Below, piece after piece: positions 8,738 to 17,612 of a DNA stretch of 64,000 nt; the first letter of the stretch is position 1, and each line of letters opens with the position of its first letter. The stretch comes from Fibrobacteria bacterium (GTDB lineage Bacteria; Fibrobacterota; Fibrobacteria; UBA5070), in assembly GCA_020633825.1 (NCBI GenBank), contig JACKCV010000004.1:280416-344415 (forward strand), in the 5' to 3' direction. A program made the position numbers and the translations under genes. A model generated the notes under the pieces. It worked only from the letters and a program-made list of their open reading frames with translations. It did not search any database and had not been told where the DNA came from.

Positions 8738-10075
8738 TCAATCCGCCGTCGTCCATTCCGGATCCCGCGCACGCGGACGGAAGCGGACCGCCCCGGTGCC
8801 GAACAGAATCAGAAGGGGGGCGGCGGACAGGAGCACCCCCAGGGAAATCAGGGCACCGAAACCGTACCCCTGGAGGACGAGCCCGGAGGCCAGGCTCGCG
8901 GCTGCCGCGGAGAGGGCCACCAAGGCGTCGGCATTCCCCTGGAGGCTCGGAGGACGTCCACCCCGCAGCGCGTTGGCCATGAGGACCGAGCCGGAAAGGA
9001 AACAGAGGTTCCAGCCGTACCCCAGCAGGAAGAGGTAGGCAAGCCGACCTTCCAATCCCTCCCACCGCCACCCGACCAGGCAAGCCGCGACCATGGTGAG
9101 GCTCCCCGCCAGGATCACCCGACTGTTCCCCAGGCGATCGATGAGGATCCCGGTCAGGAAGGAAAGGGCGTACATGCCGACGGAATGCACGGTGATCGCG
9201 AAGCTGATCTGGCTCATCGGGTAGTGGCACGTGCGCATGTGGGCGGGGGCGATGGACATCAGGAAGACCATCGCCGCCTGCCCGAACACCAAGGCGCCGA
9301 AACTGACCAGGAGACTCCGCGTACTGGCGTCGGCCTTCTCCGCAGGCCCCGAGGAACCCGCCGGAGGAACCCGCCAGTCGGCGACGGCCGCGATCCGGGA
9401 GCCTTCCCTCGAAACCAGCGCGCGCCCCAGGAACCCCATGATTCCCCAGACCACGGCGACCAGGGCGAAGGGCCCGACTTCCTTGACCAGGTTCAGTCCG
9501 GAGGCCATTTCCAGGGCGAGATTGGCCAGGAACGGGGAAAGGAGAGCCCCGAGGGTCGCGGAGGTCATCACCACCGACATCGCCCGGCCGCGTCCACCGG
9601 GAGGGGCCAGTTCCCCCGCCGCGTAGCGGCTGAGCTGGATGCCGCCATTGGAGGCGCCCACCAGGAGGCAGGCCCCCAGGAACATCTCCACGGATCGCGC
9701 GAGCACGGCCCACACGGCCAGGAGTCCCGCGGCCACCCCGAGGACCGAAGCCGCGAGCAGGATTCCTCGGACGCCCCAGCGGGAACGCCTCCGCGAGAAG
9801 AACAGGGCGGATCCCGCGGAAGCGAGGAGAACGGAGGCGATGGGAGCTCCGCCCCACCGGGAATCCCCCTCCGAGAGATCGACGATGAAGACCGAGCCGA
9901 CGAGGAACATCGCCGTGGTTCCGAGCATTCCCACGACCTGGTAGAGGCCTAGCCCCAGCAGGATGGACGGAATCCGACGGAGGTCGGGATGATCGTTCCG
10001 GTTTTCGCCGGGGAACGGATTCGTGCGCAGTCGATCGAGAAATCGGGTGGCCATCGGAATCCCATCGTAGTTCAT
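8738..10075 (-). CDS. MFS transporter
   Basis: This encodes 445 aa with about 12 membrane segments in two halves separated by a hydrophilic loop around residues 210-235, the major facilitator pattern. Other features include GRGRAMSVVMTSATLGALLSP in the first half and FLTGILIDRLGNSRVILAG in the second, resembling the conserved loop 8-9 motif. The frame is open upstream through the next gene; I chose the ATG at 10075, which has GGGAAG seven bases before it, over the ATG at 10054. The substrate is unknown. It lies 68 bp after rarD on the same strand, so it may be co-transcribed. Confidence 0.82.
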   Translation of the reverse strand: MNYDGIPMATRFLDRLRTNPFPGENRNDHPDLRRIPSILLGLGLYQVVGMLGTTAMFLVGSVFIVDLSEGDSRWGGAPIASVLLASAGSALFFSRRRSRWGVRGILLAASVLGVAAGLLAVWAVLARSVEMFLGACLLVGASNGGIQLSRYAAGELAPPGGRGRAMSVVMTSATLGALLSPFLANLALEMASGLNLVKEVGPFALVAVVWGIMGFLGRALVSREGSRIAAVADWRVPPAGSSGPAEKADASTRSLLVSFGALVFGQAAMVFLMSIAPAHMRTCHYPMSQISFAITVHSVGMYALSFLTGILIDRLGNSRVILAGSLTMVAACLVGWRWEGLEGRLAYLFLLGYGWNLCFLSGSVLMANALRGGRPPSLQGNADALVALSAAAASLASGLVLQGYGFGALISLGVLLSAAPLLILFGTGAVRFRPRARDPEWTTAD

Positions 10076-10143
10076 GGACGATCTTCCCGTCGGCGCGTGG
10101 ACGGATTTCCGGGGTCGCCGCGATGCGCCGCGCCCGTGGGATG

Positions 10144-11031
10144 TCAGGCCGACGGAGACGAACGGGAAGGCACGTAGGAACGCCATCGCAGGAGGCTGTC
10201 GAGGATCAGCACGGCAAGTCCGATCCACACCAGGAGGAAGCCTGTCCGCTTCGCCTCCCCGAACGGCTCGCCGAACGCCAGGACACCGATCAGAAGCTGC
10301 ATCGTGGGGGTGAGGTACTGGAGGAACCCCACCATCGCCAAGGGGATCCTCCGCGTGGACACCGCGAACAGAAGCAGGGGGACGGTGGTCGCCACGCCCG
10401 TTCCCGCCAGGAACACCCACTCCCTTCCCGCGATGTGAAATCCGTCGTCCGCCGAACCCATGCCGATCCAGACCAGGGCGGGCAGGGCGAGCAGGGACGT
10501 CTCCGCCATCAACCCGTGGACGGAGCCCATCGAAGCTCGCTTCTTCAGCAACCCGTACAATCCGAAACTGGTCGCGAGCCCCAGGGAAAGAAGCGGGAAG
10601 GTCCCCAGGCTCCAAGCCATCGACAGGATTCCGGCGAACCCGAATCCGAAGGCGATCCATTGCGCCGCACGCAACCTTTCCCCCAGGACCACGACCCCCA
10701 GGCCGATCGACACCAGGGGATTGAGGAAGTATCCGAGGGAGCAGTCGACCACACGGTCGGCATTCACTCCCCAGACGTACAACAGCCAATTGGAGGCGAT
10801 GAGCGCAGCGGTGAGCGCATGCACTCCCCAGGTTCCGGGGGAACGCGCGCTGGCGGCGAAAGCCCTCCATCCTCCCGAAAGCGTCAACCCCGCCGCCAGG
10901 AGCACGGTGGACCACACCACCCGGTGCGCCACCACCTGGGAGGCGTCGACCCCCTGGAGCTGGCGGAAGTAGAGGGGGAAGAGTCCCCAGATGGCATAGG
11001 CCACCAGACCGCTGACGACCCCGGCGATCAC
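10144..11031 (-). CDS. rarD: EamA-family transporter RarD
   Basis: This encodes 295 aa starting at a GTG. The beginning (GLVAYAIWGLFPLYFRQL) and the segment VVAHRVVW are characteristic of RarD, and ten hydrophobic segments follow in two EamA repeats. RarD proteins are inner-membrane drug/metabolite-type exporters; the name comes from a chloramphenicol-sensitivity phenotype and the natural substrate is not established. The gene lies between a DUF1569 gene upstream and an MFS gene downstream on the same strand. Confidence 0.88.
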   Translation of the reverse strand: MIAGVVSGLVAYAIWGLFPLYFRQLQGVDASQVVAHRVVWSTVLLAAGLTLSGGWRAFAASARSPGTWGVHALTAALIASNWLLYVWGVNADRVVDCSLGYFLNPLVSIGLGVVVLGERLRAAQWIAFGFGFAGILSMAWSLGTFPLLSLGLATSFGLYGLLKKRASMGSVHGLMAETSLLALPALVWIGMGSADDGFHIAGREWVFLAGTGVATTVPLLLFAVSTRRIPLAMVGFLQYLTPTMQLLIGVLAFGEPFGEAKRTGFLLVWIGLAVLILDSLLRWRSYVPSRSSPSA

Positions 11032-11122
11032 GAGTCGATCCGCGGAGATCGCCCGGAGCTCCGCGAGGACGGAATCCGTCTTTCGCGCCGAGGCAGGGCC
11101 GCCGCCCCGGGCCGGGCTCCCA

Positions 11123-11581
11123 TCAGGCCCCGAATTGGCGAAGGTGGTGGTCCAGATGCTTCCAGGTGAGGATCCCCCGCTCCGCGTGCGACAGCGGGCC
11201 GAAGGCGGGATGCGGAGGCATCGGGCGTTCCGGCGGCCACGCCGCGTTGCGATCCAGGAGATCGAGCACTCGGGCGAGGTCGGCGGCGAATTCGGCGGGA
11301 ACCGTCCCTCCGGTCCCCGCGACGATCCGCGGGGAGGTCGGCGCCCCCTTGGGCAACCGCGGCCCCCGGATCACCACCCAGCGCACCAAGGTCCGGAACA
11401 GGAGGGTGCTCTGGTCGGCCAGTTCGAGTTCACCGATCGCCTGGGACATGGCGTCGCCGACATGGCAGAGCATCCGGGGCGCGTCCATGCTCCCCCATCG
11501 GGCAGGGGAATCGGCGCGCAGGGAAAGGAGACGCTCCCGTAGGGCGGAACGAACGAGCGGATCCAGGATGGTGGCGGGCAT
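11123..11581 (-). CDS. DUF1569 domain protein (DinB-like fold)
   Basis: This encodes 152 aa. The C-terminal signature HPAFGPLSHAERGILTWKHL followed by DHHLRQFG is typical of DUF1569. The MLCHVGDAM segment provides the first His of the DinB-type three-His metal site. Members are small cytoplasmic, probably metal-binding four-helix proteins of unknown enzymatic role. It is on the same strand as rarD, 91 bp upstream of it. Confidence 0.85.
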   Translation of the reverse strand: MPATILDPLVRSALRERLLSLRADSPARWGSMDAPRMLCHVGDAMSQAIGELELADQSTLLFRTLVRWVVIRGPRLPKGAPTSPRIVAGTGGTVPAEFAADLARVLDLLDRNAAWPPERPMPPHPAFGPLSHAERGILTWKHLDHHLRQFGA

Positions 11582-11616
11582 GCCTGGAAGCTACCAACAA
11601 TTCGCGGGATCGGGGA

Positions 11617-12231
11617 TCAGGCGCCGCAGGCTCGGCAGAACTGGTCCACCCAGGGATGCCAGGCACCATCGTACCAGAGGAAATGGAGAAGCGCGACACC
11701 CTCTCCCTCGTGCACCACCAGCACCCTGGTCGCGATCGGCTTCGCTCCGTCGGGAGTGGCGGGAACGACGTGGACCAGCTCGCCCTCTTCGTCGTACCTC
11801 TCGAAGGCGGGAGGAGCGGACACGACTTCCCAATACACCCCGTCGAGACCTGGATACGGGCTCGATTCGTCGTCGCAACCTTTGGGAGCGGGAGGCAATC
11901 CCTGCTGGATCTTCATGGACTGGCCCGAAGGAATCGGCGACCTCTCCCCCTCCAGGCCGACCGTCGGACGCGCGGGGAGCAGAAGGCACGCGACCCCCGG
12001 GTTTTCGACCGTTCGGTATTCGATCATGGGATGCATCCAGCGCGACGCTTCGAGCGGATCCTTCGCGTAGGCCCTCAGGTACGCCTTCAGGAACGGCGGA
12101 AACGCCAGATCCGGGGACGCCGAAGTCGCGGCGACGGCGCTCCTCCCGGAAGGTGGAGTCGGCGACTCTCCCGCCCGGACGCCCAGGATGGGGAGGAGAC
12201 AGAGGAAGGCTGTGGCCGCGGGCAGACGCAT
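11617..12231 (-). CDS. Secreted protein of unknown function
   Basis: This encodes 204 aa. The N-terminal 20 residues (MRLPAATAFLCLLPILGVRAG) are a Sec signal without a lipobox Cys. The mature part is acidic and rich in Pro and aromatic residues. It ends in a Trp-rich segment (LHFLWYDGAWHPWVDQFCRACGA) whose CRAC motif could hold a disulfide or a metal. I recognise no family. The stop is 35 bp from the DUF1569 start on the same strand. Confidence 0.72.
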   Translation of the reverse strand: MRLPAATAFLCLLPILGVRAGESPTPPSGRSAVAATSASPDLAFPPFLKAYLRAYAKDPLEASRWMHPMIEYRTVENPGVACLLLPARPTVGLEGERSPIPSGQSMKIQQGLPPAPKGCDDESSPYPGLDGVYWEVVSAPPAFERYDEEGELVHVVPATPDGAKPIATRVLVVHEGEGVALLHFLWYDGAWHPWVDQFCRACGA

Positions 12232-12369
12232 GAGGATCCTGACCGTTCAAGGTTTATGCGGGAACCGACACCGACGAGGGAGCCGCCCCGACAGAAAGAG
12301 TGTCCGCGGACGACGGGATCCGAGGAGGGGACTCGCGCGCCCCTTCCCGGGAAACCTGCAAAAGCTCCC

Positions 12370-14451
12370 TCAGTCGGCGTTTCGCACGCATCGGAAACCC
12401 ACGTACCCGCTGGCCAGGCCCATCTCGTGCCTCCGGTATCCCGAACGCAATTGTTCCGCGGAGGAGAACCACGCGCCCCCCCTCATCACGCGGTGGTACC
12501 TCGCATCGACCAGGAGGGGTTTCGGCCGGGATCCGTCTTCCGTGTAGAGGGCGAAGAAATCGTCGGTCCAGTGCCAATAGTTGCCCACCATGTCGTAGAG
12601 GCCGAAGGGATTGGGAAGTCGCAGACCGTCCCGGCGGGAGTTCCCGAAGCTGTTCCCGCTCCACCAGGCACGCGATCCCACGACGTCCCACGACGTGTCG
12701 GAACCCCACCACCAGGCGGAGCTGCTGCCTCCACGGGCGAGGTATTCCCACTCCGCCTCCGTGGGCAGACGCCATCCGTTGCGGGTGGTGTCGGACCACC
12801 AGAGCGTGCTGTCCCCCACCAGGTCGTACACCGGATCCAGACCATCGCGGAGACTGCGGGCGTTGCAGTAGCGAACCGCCTTGTACCAGTTGATGTCAGC
12901 GGGTTTGGAGGAATCCCCGTAGTGGACGAACCCCGTGACCGCGCTCCATTCCGCTCCCGATACATGGACGGTATCCGCCCAGAGATTCCGGACGCGCCGG
13001 ACCGACACCGGGCGCGCGGTGTCCAGGGAAGCGTCCCCCATGAGGAACGAGCCTCCGGGAATCCTGCGAGCCCGGCCCTGCACCGGATAGATCCGCCATG
13101 GTCGGGCGGTGTCGGGAAAGGCCGTGCGCACGCAGCGCACCCCGATGTAGGCGGGATTGAGCGGCAGATCGTGTTTGCGATAGCCACTGCGGACCTCCAG
13201 GGCGGAGCTCATCCAGGCGCCTCCCCGCATGACCCGGTGGTATCCATAGGACAGATATTGGGGGATGGGCTGCATGTCGTCGCGCGCGTACGGCCCGAAC
13301 CTGTCCTCCGTCCACTCCCAGGAATTCCCCGCCATGTCGCGCAGCCCGAAACCGTTGGCACCGAGGAGTCCGACGGGCTGCTGGTTCCCCGCCGCCGTGG
13401 AGTAGGTGAACGCGTAGCGGGCCATGGTGGGCGCGGTGGTATCCTCCCCCCAGAACCATCCCGTGGTGGTTCCCGCCCGGGCCGCGTACTCCCATTCGGC
13501 TTCGGTGGGCAGCCGGTACCCCACCGCCTCGGGCGCAACGGCCCAATTGGCGCTGTCGGCGGTGAGCTCGTAGGCTTCGGGAAGTCCCTCGGCGCGACTG
13601 CGGGCGTTGCAATAGCGCACGGCCTTCATCCAGTTCCCCTCCGCGGGGAGGGAATCGGCGCCGAAGGAGGCGATTCCCGAGGCGCGGAAATCGGCCCGCG
13701 TGGCGACCACCGTGTCCATCCAGAAGGACCGCACCGAACGATGGATTCGCGGCATGGCCTCGGCCACGAGGGAATCGCCCATGAGGAAGCGCCCCTCGGG
13801 AATGAACCGCATGCGTCCCCTCGAGACGGACGGGATCGCCAAATCCGCGGCGAGGGTGGTCACCCGATCCCCCGCGCCCTCGGGCAGGGGATACCTGAGG
13901 TCCTGCATTCCGGGCTTGGTCACGACCAGGGTGTCCACGATCGCGGCCAATCCCCGCGAAGCCAGGAGGCTTGCCCCGGCATGCATCGCGCCGGCTCCCC
14001 CCTGCAACGAGACCAGGGTCCAGACCGCGAAGGCATCGCCTTGCCGCAACCTCAGGATGGAGACTCCCTGGAGATTTCGCGGAAGACGGAATTCGACCGT
14101 CTCGGCTCCGGTTCGAGCCCCTTGGAGAGTCGCGACGATCCGTCCCGAGGCCGACAGGATGTCCAGCCGGGAATCCCCGGCGCCGATGCCATCGATCTTC
14201 AAGGATCGACCGAGGAAGACCGCCTTGAACCGCGGTGCCACGGGTTTGGAAACTCCGGCGGCTTGATCGGACAGCGCGAAGGCTCCGGCAGCATCGGTGA
14301 GGGAGGAGGGGATCTCGGGACGCCCGGCAATCGAAACCGCGGCCCCCGGCAAGGGGACACGGGTGCCCTCGACATGGATGGTTCCCGTGAGAAGGAAAGC
14401 GTGGGACGCGGAGACCCCGAGGAGGGTCGCGATCAGGGAGGGGATTCGCAT
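12370..14451 (-). CDS. Secreted protein with two tandem SUMF1/FGE-type domains
   Basis: This encodes 693 aa with a signal peptide (MRIPSLIATLLGVSASHA). Residues about 20-60 resemble a carboxypeptidase-regulatory-like beta domain (LPGAAVSIAG ... LTDAAGAF), and residues about 125-185 a T9SS-like beta-sandwich (SASGRIVATLQG). Two formylglycine-generating-enzyme-like domains follow, about 212-440 and 455-692. Each has the family marks: IPEGRFLMGD / IPGGSFLMGD, KAVRYCNARS, LPTEAEWEY, DMAGNSWEWTED / DMVGNYWHWTDD, HRVMRGGAW and G(V/F)RCVR. The paired active-site cysteines of true sulfatase-modifying enzymes are not apparent, so these are probably binding or structural FGE folds (as in C-type-lectin-like surface proteins). 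It is divergent from purT. Confidence 0.85.
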   Translation of the reverse strand: MRIPSLIATLLGVSASHAFLLTGTIHVEGTRVPLPGAAVSIAGRPEIPSSLTDAAGAFALSDQAAGVSKPVAPRFKAVFLGRSLKIDGIGAGDSRLDILSASGRIVATLQGARTGAETVEFRLPRNLQGVSILRLRQGDAFAVWTLVSLQGGAGAMHAGASLLASRGLAAIVDTLVVTKPGMQDLRYPLPEGAGDRVTTLAADLAIPSVSRGRMRFIPEGRFLMGDSLVAEAMPRIHRSVRSFWMDTVVATRADFRASGIASFGADSLPAEGNWMKAVRYCNARSRAEGLPEAYELTADSANWAVAPEAVGYRLPTEAEWEYAARAGTTTGWFWGEDTTAPTMARYAFTYSTAAGNQQPVGLLGANGFGLRDMAGNSWEWTEDRFGPYARDDMQPIPQYLSYGYHRVMRGGAWMSSALEVRSGYRKHDLPLNPAYIGVRCVRTAFPDTARPWRIYPVQGRARRIPGGSFLMGDASLDTARPVSVRRVRNLWADTVHVSGAEWSAVTGFVHYGDSSKPADINWYKAVRYCNARSLRDGLDPVYDLVGDSTLWWSDTTRNGWRLPTEAEWEYLARGGSSSAWWWGSDTSWDVVGSRAWWSGNSFGNSRRDGLRLPNPFGLYDMVGNYWHWTDDFFALYTEDGSRPKPLLVDARYHRVMRGGAWFSSAEQLRSGYRRHEMGLASGYVGFRCVRNAD

Positions 14452-14625
14452 GGAGCAATTCTAGCACTTCAAGCATCCTCCGCTCCGGCACCGAAACACC
14501 TCGCGTTCCCGCCATGGAAACCTGTCGCGCATGGAGGTCGGCCCGACCTTGCGGCCCGCGGCCACCTCCTGGCGCACCGGTTCGGCAGCTAGGTTTGCGG
14601 CCCCACCGAACGCTGGAGGATCTTC

Positions 14626-15825
14626 GTGAATCTTGGCACCCCACTTTCGCCCGCCGCCGTGCGCGTCCTGCTCCTGGGAAGCGGCGAGCTGGGCAAGGAA
14701 GTCGTCATCGCCCTGCAGCGTCTGGGATGCGAAACCATCGCCGCCGACCGCTATCCCGGAGCGCCCGCCCACCAGGTGGCCCACCGCGCCCTCGTCCTGG
14801 ACATGACCGACCCCTCGGCGATCCGCGCCTTGATGGAGAAGGAGCGCCCCCATCTGGTCGTGCCCGAGATCGAAGCCATCGCCACCGAGGAACTCGAACG
14901 CATCGAAGCCGACGGGCTCGCCGAGGTGATCCCCACCGCGCGCGCGGCGAGATTGACCATGAACCGCGAAGGAATTCGACGATTGGCCGCCGAGACTCTC
15001 GGCCTCCCCACCTCGCCCTACGCGTTCGCCTCGAGCCTGGAGGAGTTGCGCGCGGCGACTTCGGAGGGGATCGGATTCCCCTGCGTGGTCAAGCCGGTGA
15101 TGTCGAGCTCCGGGAAGGGACAGTCGGTGGTGCGCACTCCCGACGAACTCGAGGCCGCCTGGGACTACGCGGCCAAAGGCGGGCGCGTGGACCAGGGCCG
15201 GGTGATCGTGGAAGGATTCGTGGATTTCGACTACGAGATCACCCTGCTGACCGTGCGAGCGAAGGGCGCCTCCGGAGGGATCGAGACCCGGTTCTGCGAG
15301 CCCATCGGCCACATCCAGGTGCGCGGCGACTACGTGGAGAGCTGGCAGCCCCAGGAGATGTCCCCCACCGCCCTGGCCGAAGCCCGTCGCATCGCGGGAT
15401 CGGTGGTCGACAACCTGGGAGGTCGGGGCCTGTTCGGCGTGGAGCTTTTCGTGAAGGGCGACCGCGTCTGGTTCTCCGAGGTGAGCCCCAGGCCCCACGA
15501 CACGGGACTCGTCACCCTGGGCACCCAGAGGTTGTCGGAATTCGAACTGCACGCGCGGGCCATCCTGGGACTTCCCGTCGACACGGCGTTGCGACGACCC
15601 GGCGCGAGCGCGGTGATCTACGGCGGCGTGGAAGCCGGAGCGTTGGTGTTCGAAGGCGTGGACCAGGCCCTGGCCCTCCCCGAGACCGATCTCCGTCTGT
15701 TCGGAAAACCGGAATCGTTCGCACGGCGCCGCATGGGGGTGGCCTTCTCCACCGGAGAGACCGTGGACTCCGCGCGGGAGCGCGCGAAGTCCGCCGCGGC
15801 GAAGGTGCGCCCCCGCCCTCTGTGA
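14626..15825 (+). CDS. purT: Formate-dependent phosphoribosylglycinamide formyltransferase
   Basis: This encodes 399 aa from a GTG start with GGAGGA seven bases upstream. It is an ATP-grasp enzyme that formylates GAR with formate and ATP, the third step of purine synthesis. Visible marks: N-terminal LLLGSGELGKEVVIALQRLG, VVPEIEAIATEEL, the ATP-grasp lid VVKPVMSSSGKGQSVV, the formate/GAR region FCEPIGHIQVRGDYVESWQP, metal-binding GVELFVKGDRVWFSEVSPRP, and C-terminal RLFGKPESFARRRMGVAF. The length and all catalytic segments are as in E. coli PurT. It is a single-gene unit, divergent from the SUMF1 gene. Confidence 0.97.
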   Translation: MNLGTPLSPAAVRVLLLGSGELGKEVVIALQRLGCETIAADRYPGAPAHQVAHRALVLDMTDPSAIRALMEKERPHLVVPEIEAIATEELERIEADGLAEVIPTARAARLTMNREGIRRLAAETLGLPTSPYAFASSLEELRAATSEGIGFPCVVKPVMSSSGKGQSVVRTPDELEAAWDYAAKGGRVDQGRVIVEGFVDFDYEITLLTVRAKGASGGIETRFCEPIGHIQVRGDYVESWQPQEMSPTALAEARRIAGSVVDNLGGRGLFGVELFVKGDRVWFSEVSPRPHDTGLVTLGTQRLSEFELHARAILGLPVDTALRRPGASAVIYGGVEAGALVFEGVDQALALPETDLRLFGKPESFARRRMGVAFSTGETVDSARERAKSAAAKVRPRPL

Positions 15826-15945
15826 GGGATCGACCCACGCCCTCGATCCTCCGCGTGCGCCGGGAGCGCGACGACCTGGGCGGACCGGCAGTCGGACCAG
15901 GAACCCGCGCGCAGCTCGCGCGGGCAGCGGATCGATCCGCCGCTC

Positions 15946-16539
15946 CTACCAGGCGTCCAGGGCTTCCACGAGTTTCTCGACCGCCTCGGCCACCGAATCG
16001 ACGGCACCGGCCATGGTTTCCGGGAATTCGCGGTAGAGCGCGGCATTGGCCGGATCGGACAGCCGGATGATCTGTTCCCGGCTGCGCAGGCCGCAGAACC
16101 GCGTCCAACGGCCGTTCTTGACCAGATAGACGATCACGTTCCCCACCACGGGATCCTTTTCGGGATCCGCGATCGGAACGGGGACCCCCGGCCTCCTGGA
16201 GAGGAGCTGTTCGAGGAAGTCCCCCCAGGCGCCGGCATAGGCGGCCGTGCCCTGGCGGCTCTCGACGCCCTTCTCCGACAAGACGGAAAACGACCCGTCG
16301 TCGGCCCAGCGGACGATGGAACGCAAGGGAAGCGATTGGCCGGGCTCGACATGGTCGACGATCAGACGCGCCTGGCGCTCGGTCCCTTCGCTCCAGGCCT
16401 CCACCCGCACGGCGAAGAACCGTTCCTGGGCATGGAGCGCGCGCACCGCCGCGGTCGAACCTCCCCCATCCGAACCGGGGACGCAACCCGCGAGCAGGAG
16501 CAGCGCGGCGAGCACGGGGATGGATTTCGGACGGACCAT
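15946..16539 (-). CDS. Lipoprotein of unknown function
   Basis: This encodes 197 aa from the ATG at 16539, chosen because it begins a lipoprotein signal (KSIPVLAALLLLAGC, Cys about residue 18); the open frame continues upstream without a signal. The mature domain has alternating charged and hydrophobic strands (GRWTRFCGLRSREQIIRLS) and a C-terminal amphipathic helix (ETMAGAVDSVAEAVEKLVEALDAW). No family was recognised. It is divergent from the TSUP transporter. Confidence 0.75.
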   Translation of the reverse strand: MVRPKSIPVLAALLLLAGCVPGSDGGGSTAAVRALHAQERFFAVRVEAWSEGTERQARLIVDHVEPGQSLPLRSIVRWADDGSFSVLSEKGVESRQGTAAYAGAWGDFLEQLLSRRPGVPVPIADPEKDPVVGNVIVYLVKNGRWTRFCGLRSREQIIRLSDPANAALYREFPETMAGAVDSVAEAVEKLVEALDAW

Positions 16540-16761
16540 GGCTGCTCGAACGATGGGGTGGGTGGCTCGACGGGTCCTGTCAAAGTAGACCAATTCCTCC
16601 CCCAGGGAGTCCTCCCCGGGGCGTCCCATGGCTCCTGGAGTCCGCGATCGCCACGACTCGTCGCCTCCCCGACCATTCCCGCGACGCATTCCTGGACCCC
16701 GGAAAAGTCATGAGTCGCCAGGACGGAAACCACCCCGGGCGATTTGCACCTTCCTCCCCAT

Positions 16762-17532
16762 ATGCTGATGAACGCCATCTTCCTGGCCGTCGGGGTCGGA
16801 GCCGGCATCCTCTCCGGATTGTTCGGGATCGGAGGCGGGAGCCTGATCGTCCCGGCCCTGATCGCCCTCGCGGGCATGGACGTCCTCCACGCCAGCGCCA
16901 CCTCCCTGGCGGCCCTCCTGCTCCCGGTGGGAGCGCTGGGGGTGTGGCAGTACCACAAGTCCGGGCTGGTGCAGTGGAAGGTGGCCGGATGGCTCTCCGC
17001 GGGACTCCTGATGGGATCGGCTCTCGGAGCGGCCTTCGCCCTCTCGCTCCCCTCGGTGTGGCTCGAGCGGGGCTACGCCGCCTTCCTCCTCTACATCGCC
17101 CAGGGCTACCTGGAAGTGGGAAAGCGCCTGCGCGGCGCCACCCGCGTGGAGAGCGATCCGGGGCCCCGCCGGGACGGTGCGAACCTGGTGTGGCTGGCGA
17201 CCGGATTCGCCGCAGGAATCATCGCGGGCCTCTTCGGAAAAGGGGGAGGAGTCGTCATCGTCCCCATTCTGATGTTCTTCTACGCCTATCGAGCGAAGGA
17301 GGCCACGGGAACCTCCCTGGCCGCCCTTCAATTGCCGGTGGGGCTCCCCGGTGTGGTCATGTACGCGCGCAGCGGGGTGCTCGACCTCCAACTGGCGGGT
17401 TGGGTCGCCGCAGGGCTCGTGGTGGGCACCTTGTTCGGAACCCGCATCGCCATCGGCCTCGACCCCAAGCTCTTCAAGAAGCTCTACGGATTCTTCCTCC
17501 TCGGGGTGTCGCTCTTCCTGATCCTGCGCTGA
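16762..17532 (+). CDS. TSUP (TauE/SafE) family membrane protein
   Basis: This encodes 256 aa. Two halves each carry the family repeat: GAGILSGLFGIGGGSLIVPAL near the start and AAGIIAGLFGKGGGVVIVPIL in the middle, each followed by ATSLAALLLPVG / GTSLAALQLPVG. There are about eight membrane helices. TSUP proteins export sulfite, sulfoacetate or related anions, or take up organosulfur compounds; the substrate here is unknown. The start is uncertain between ATGs at 16762 and 16768, as neither has a strong ribosome-binding site; a TTG at 16744 is also in frame. Confidence 0.88.
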   Translation: MLMNAIFLAVGVGAGILSGLFGIGGGSLIVPALIALAGMDVLHASATSLAALLLPVGALGVWQYHKSGLVQWKVAGWLSAGLLMGSALGAAFALSLPSVWLERGYAAFLLYIAQGYLEVGKRLRGATRVESDPGPRRDGANLVWLATGFAAGIIAGLFGKGGGVVIVPILMFFYAYRAKEATGTSLAALQLPVGLPGVVMYARSGVLDLQLAGWVAAGLVVGTLFGTRIAIGLDPKLFKKLYGFFLLGVSLFLILR

Positions 17533-17590
17533 CCGGGTCTCCTCCAGGGGAGGCTTCCTCCAAGGGAAGGAGGGAAGGATCGAAGCCCCC

Positions 17591-17612
17591 CCCCTCCCGG
17601 ATCAAGGAGGGG
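17591..17612. terminator. Hairpin at convergent gene ends
   Basis: A 7-bp stem CCCCTCC / GGAGGGG with an 8-nt loop overlaps the stop codon of the minus-strand membrane gene and lies 59 bp after the TSUP stop. It is a plausible shared terminator. Confidence 0.4.

Noticed and set aside
11656..14592. 978-codon plus-strand open frame
   Set aside because: It is antisense to the double-SUMF1 gene and two others, with Arg/Gly/Pro-rich text and no domain.
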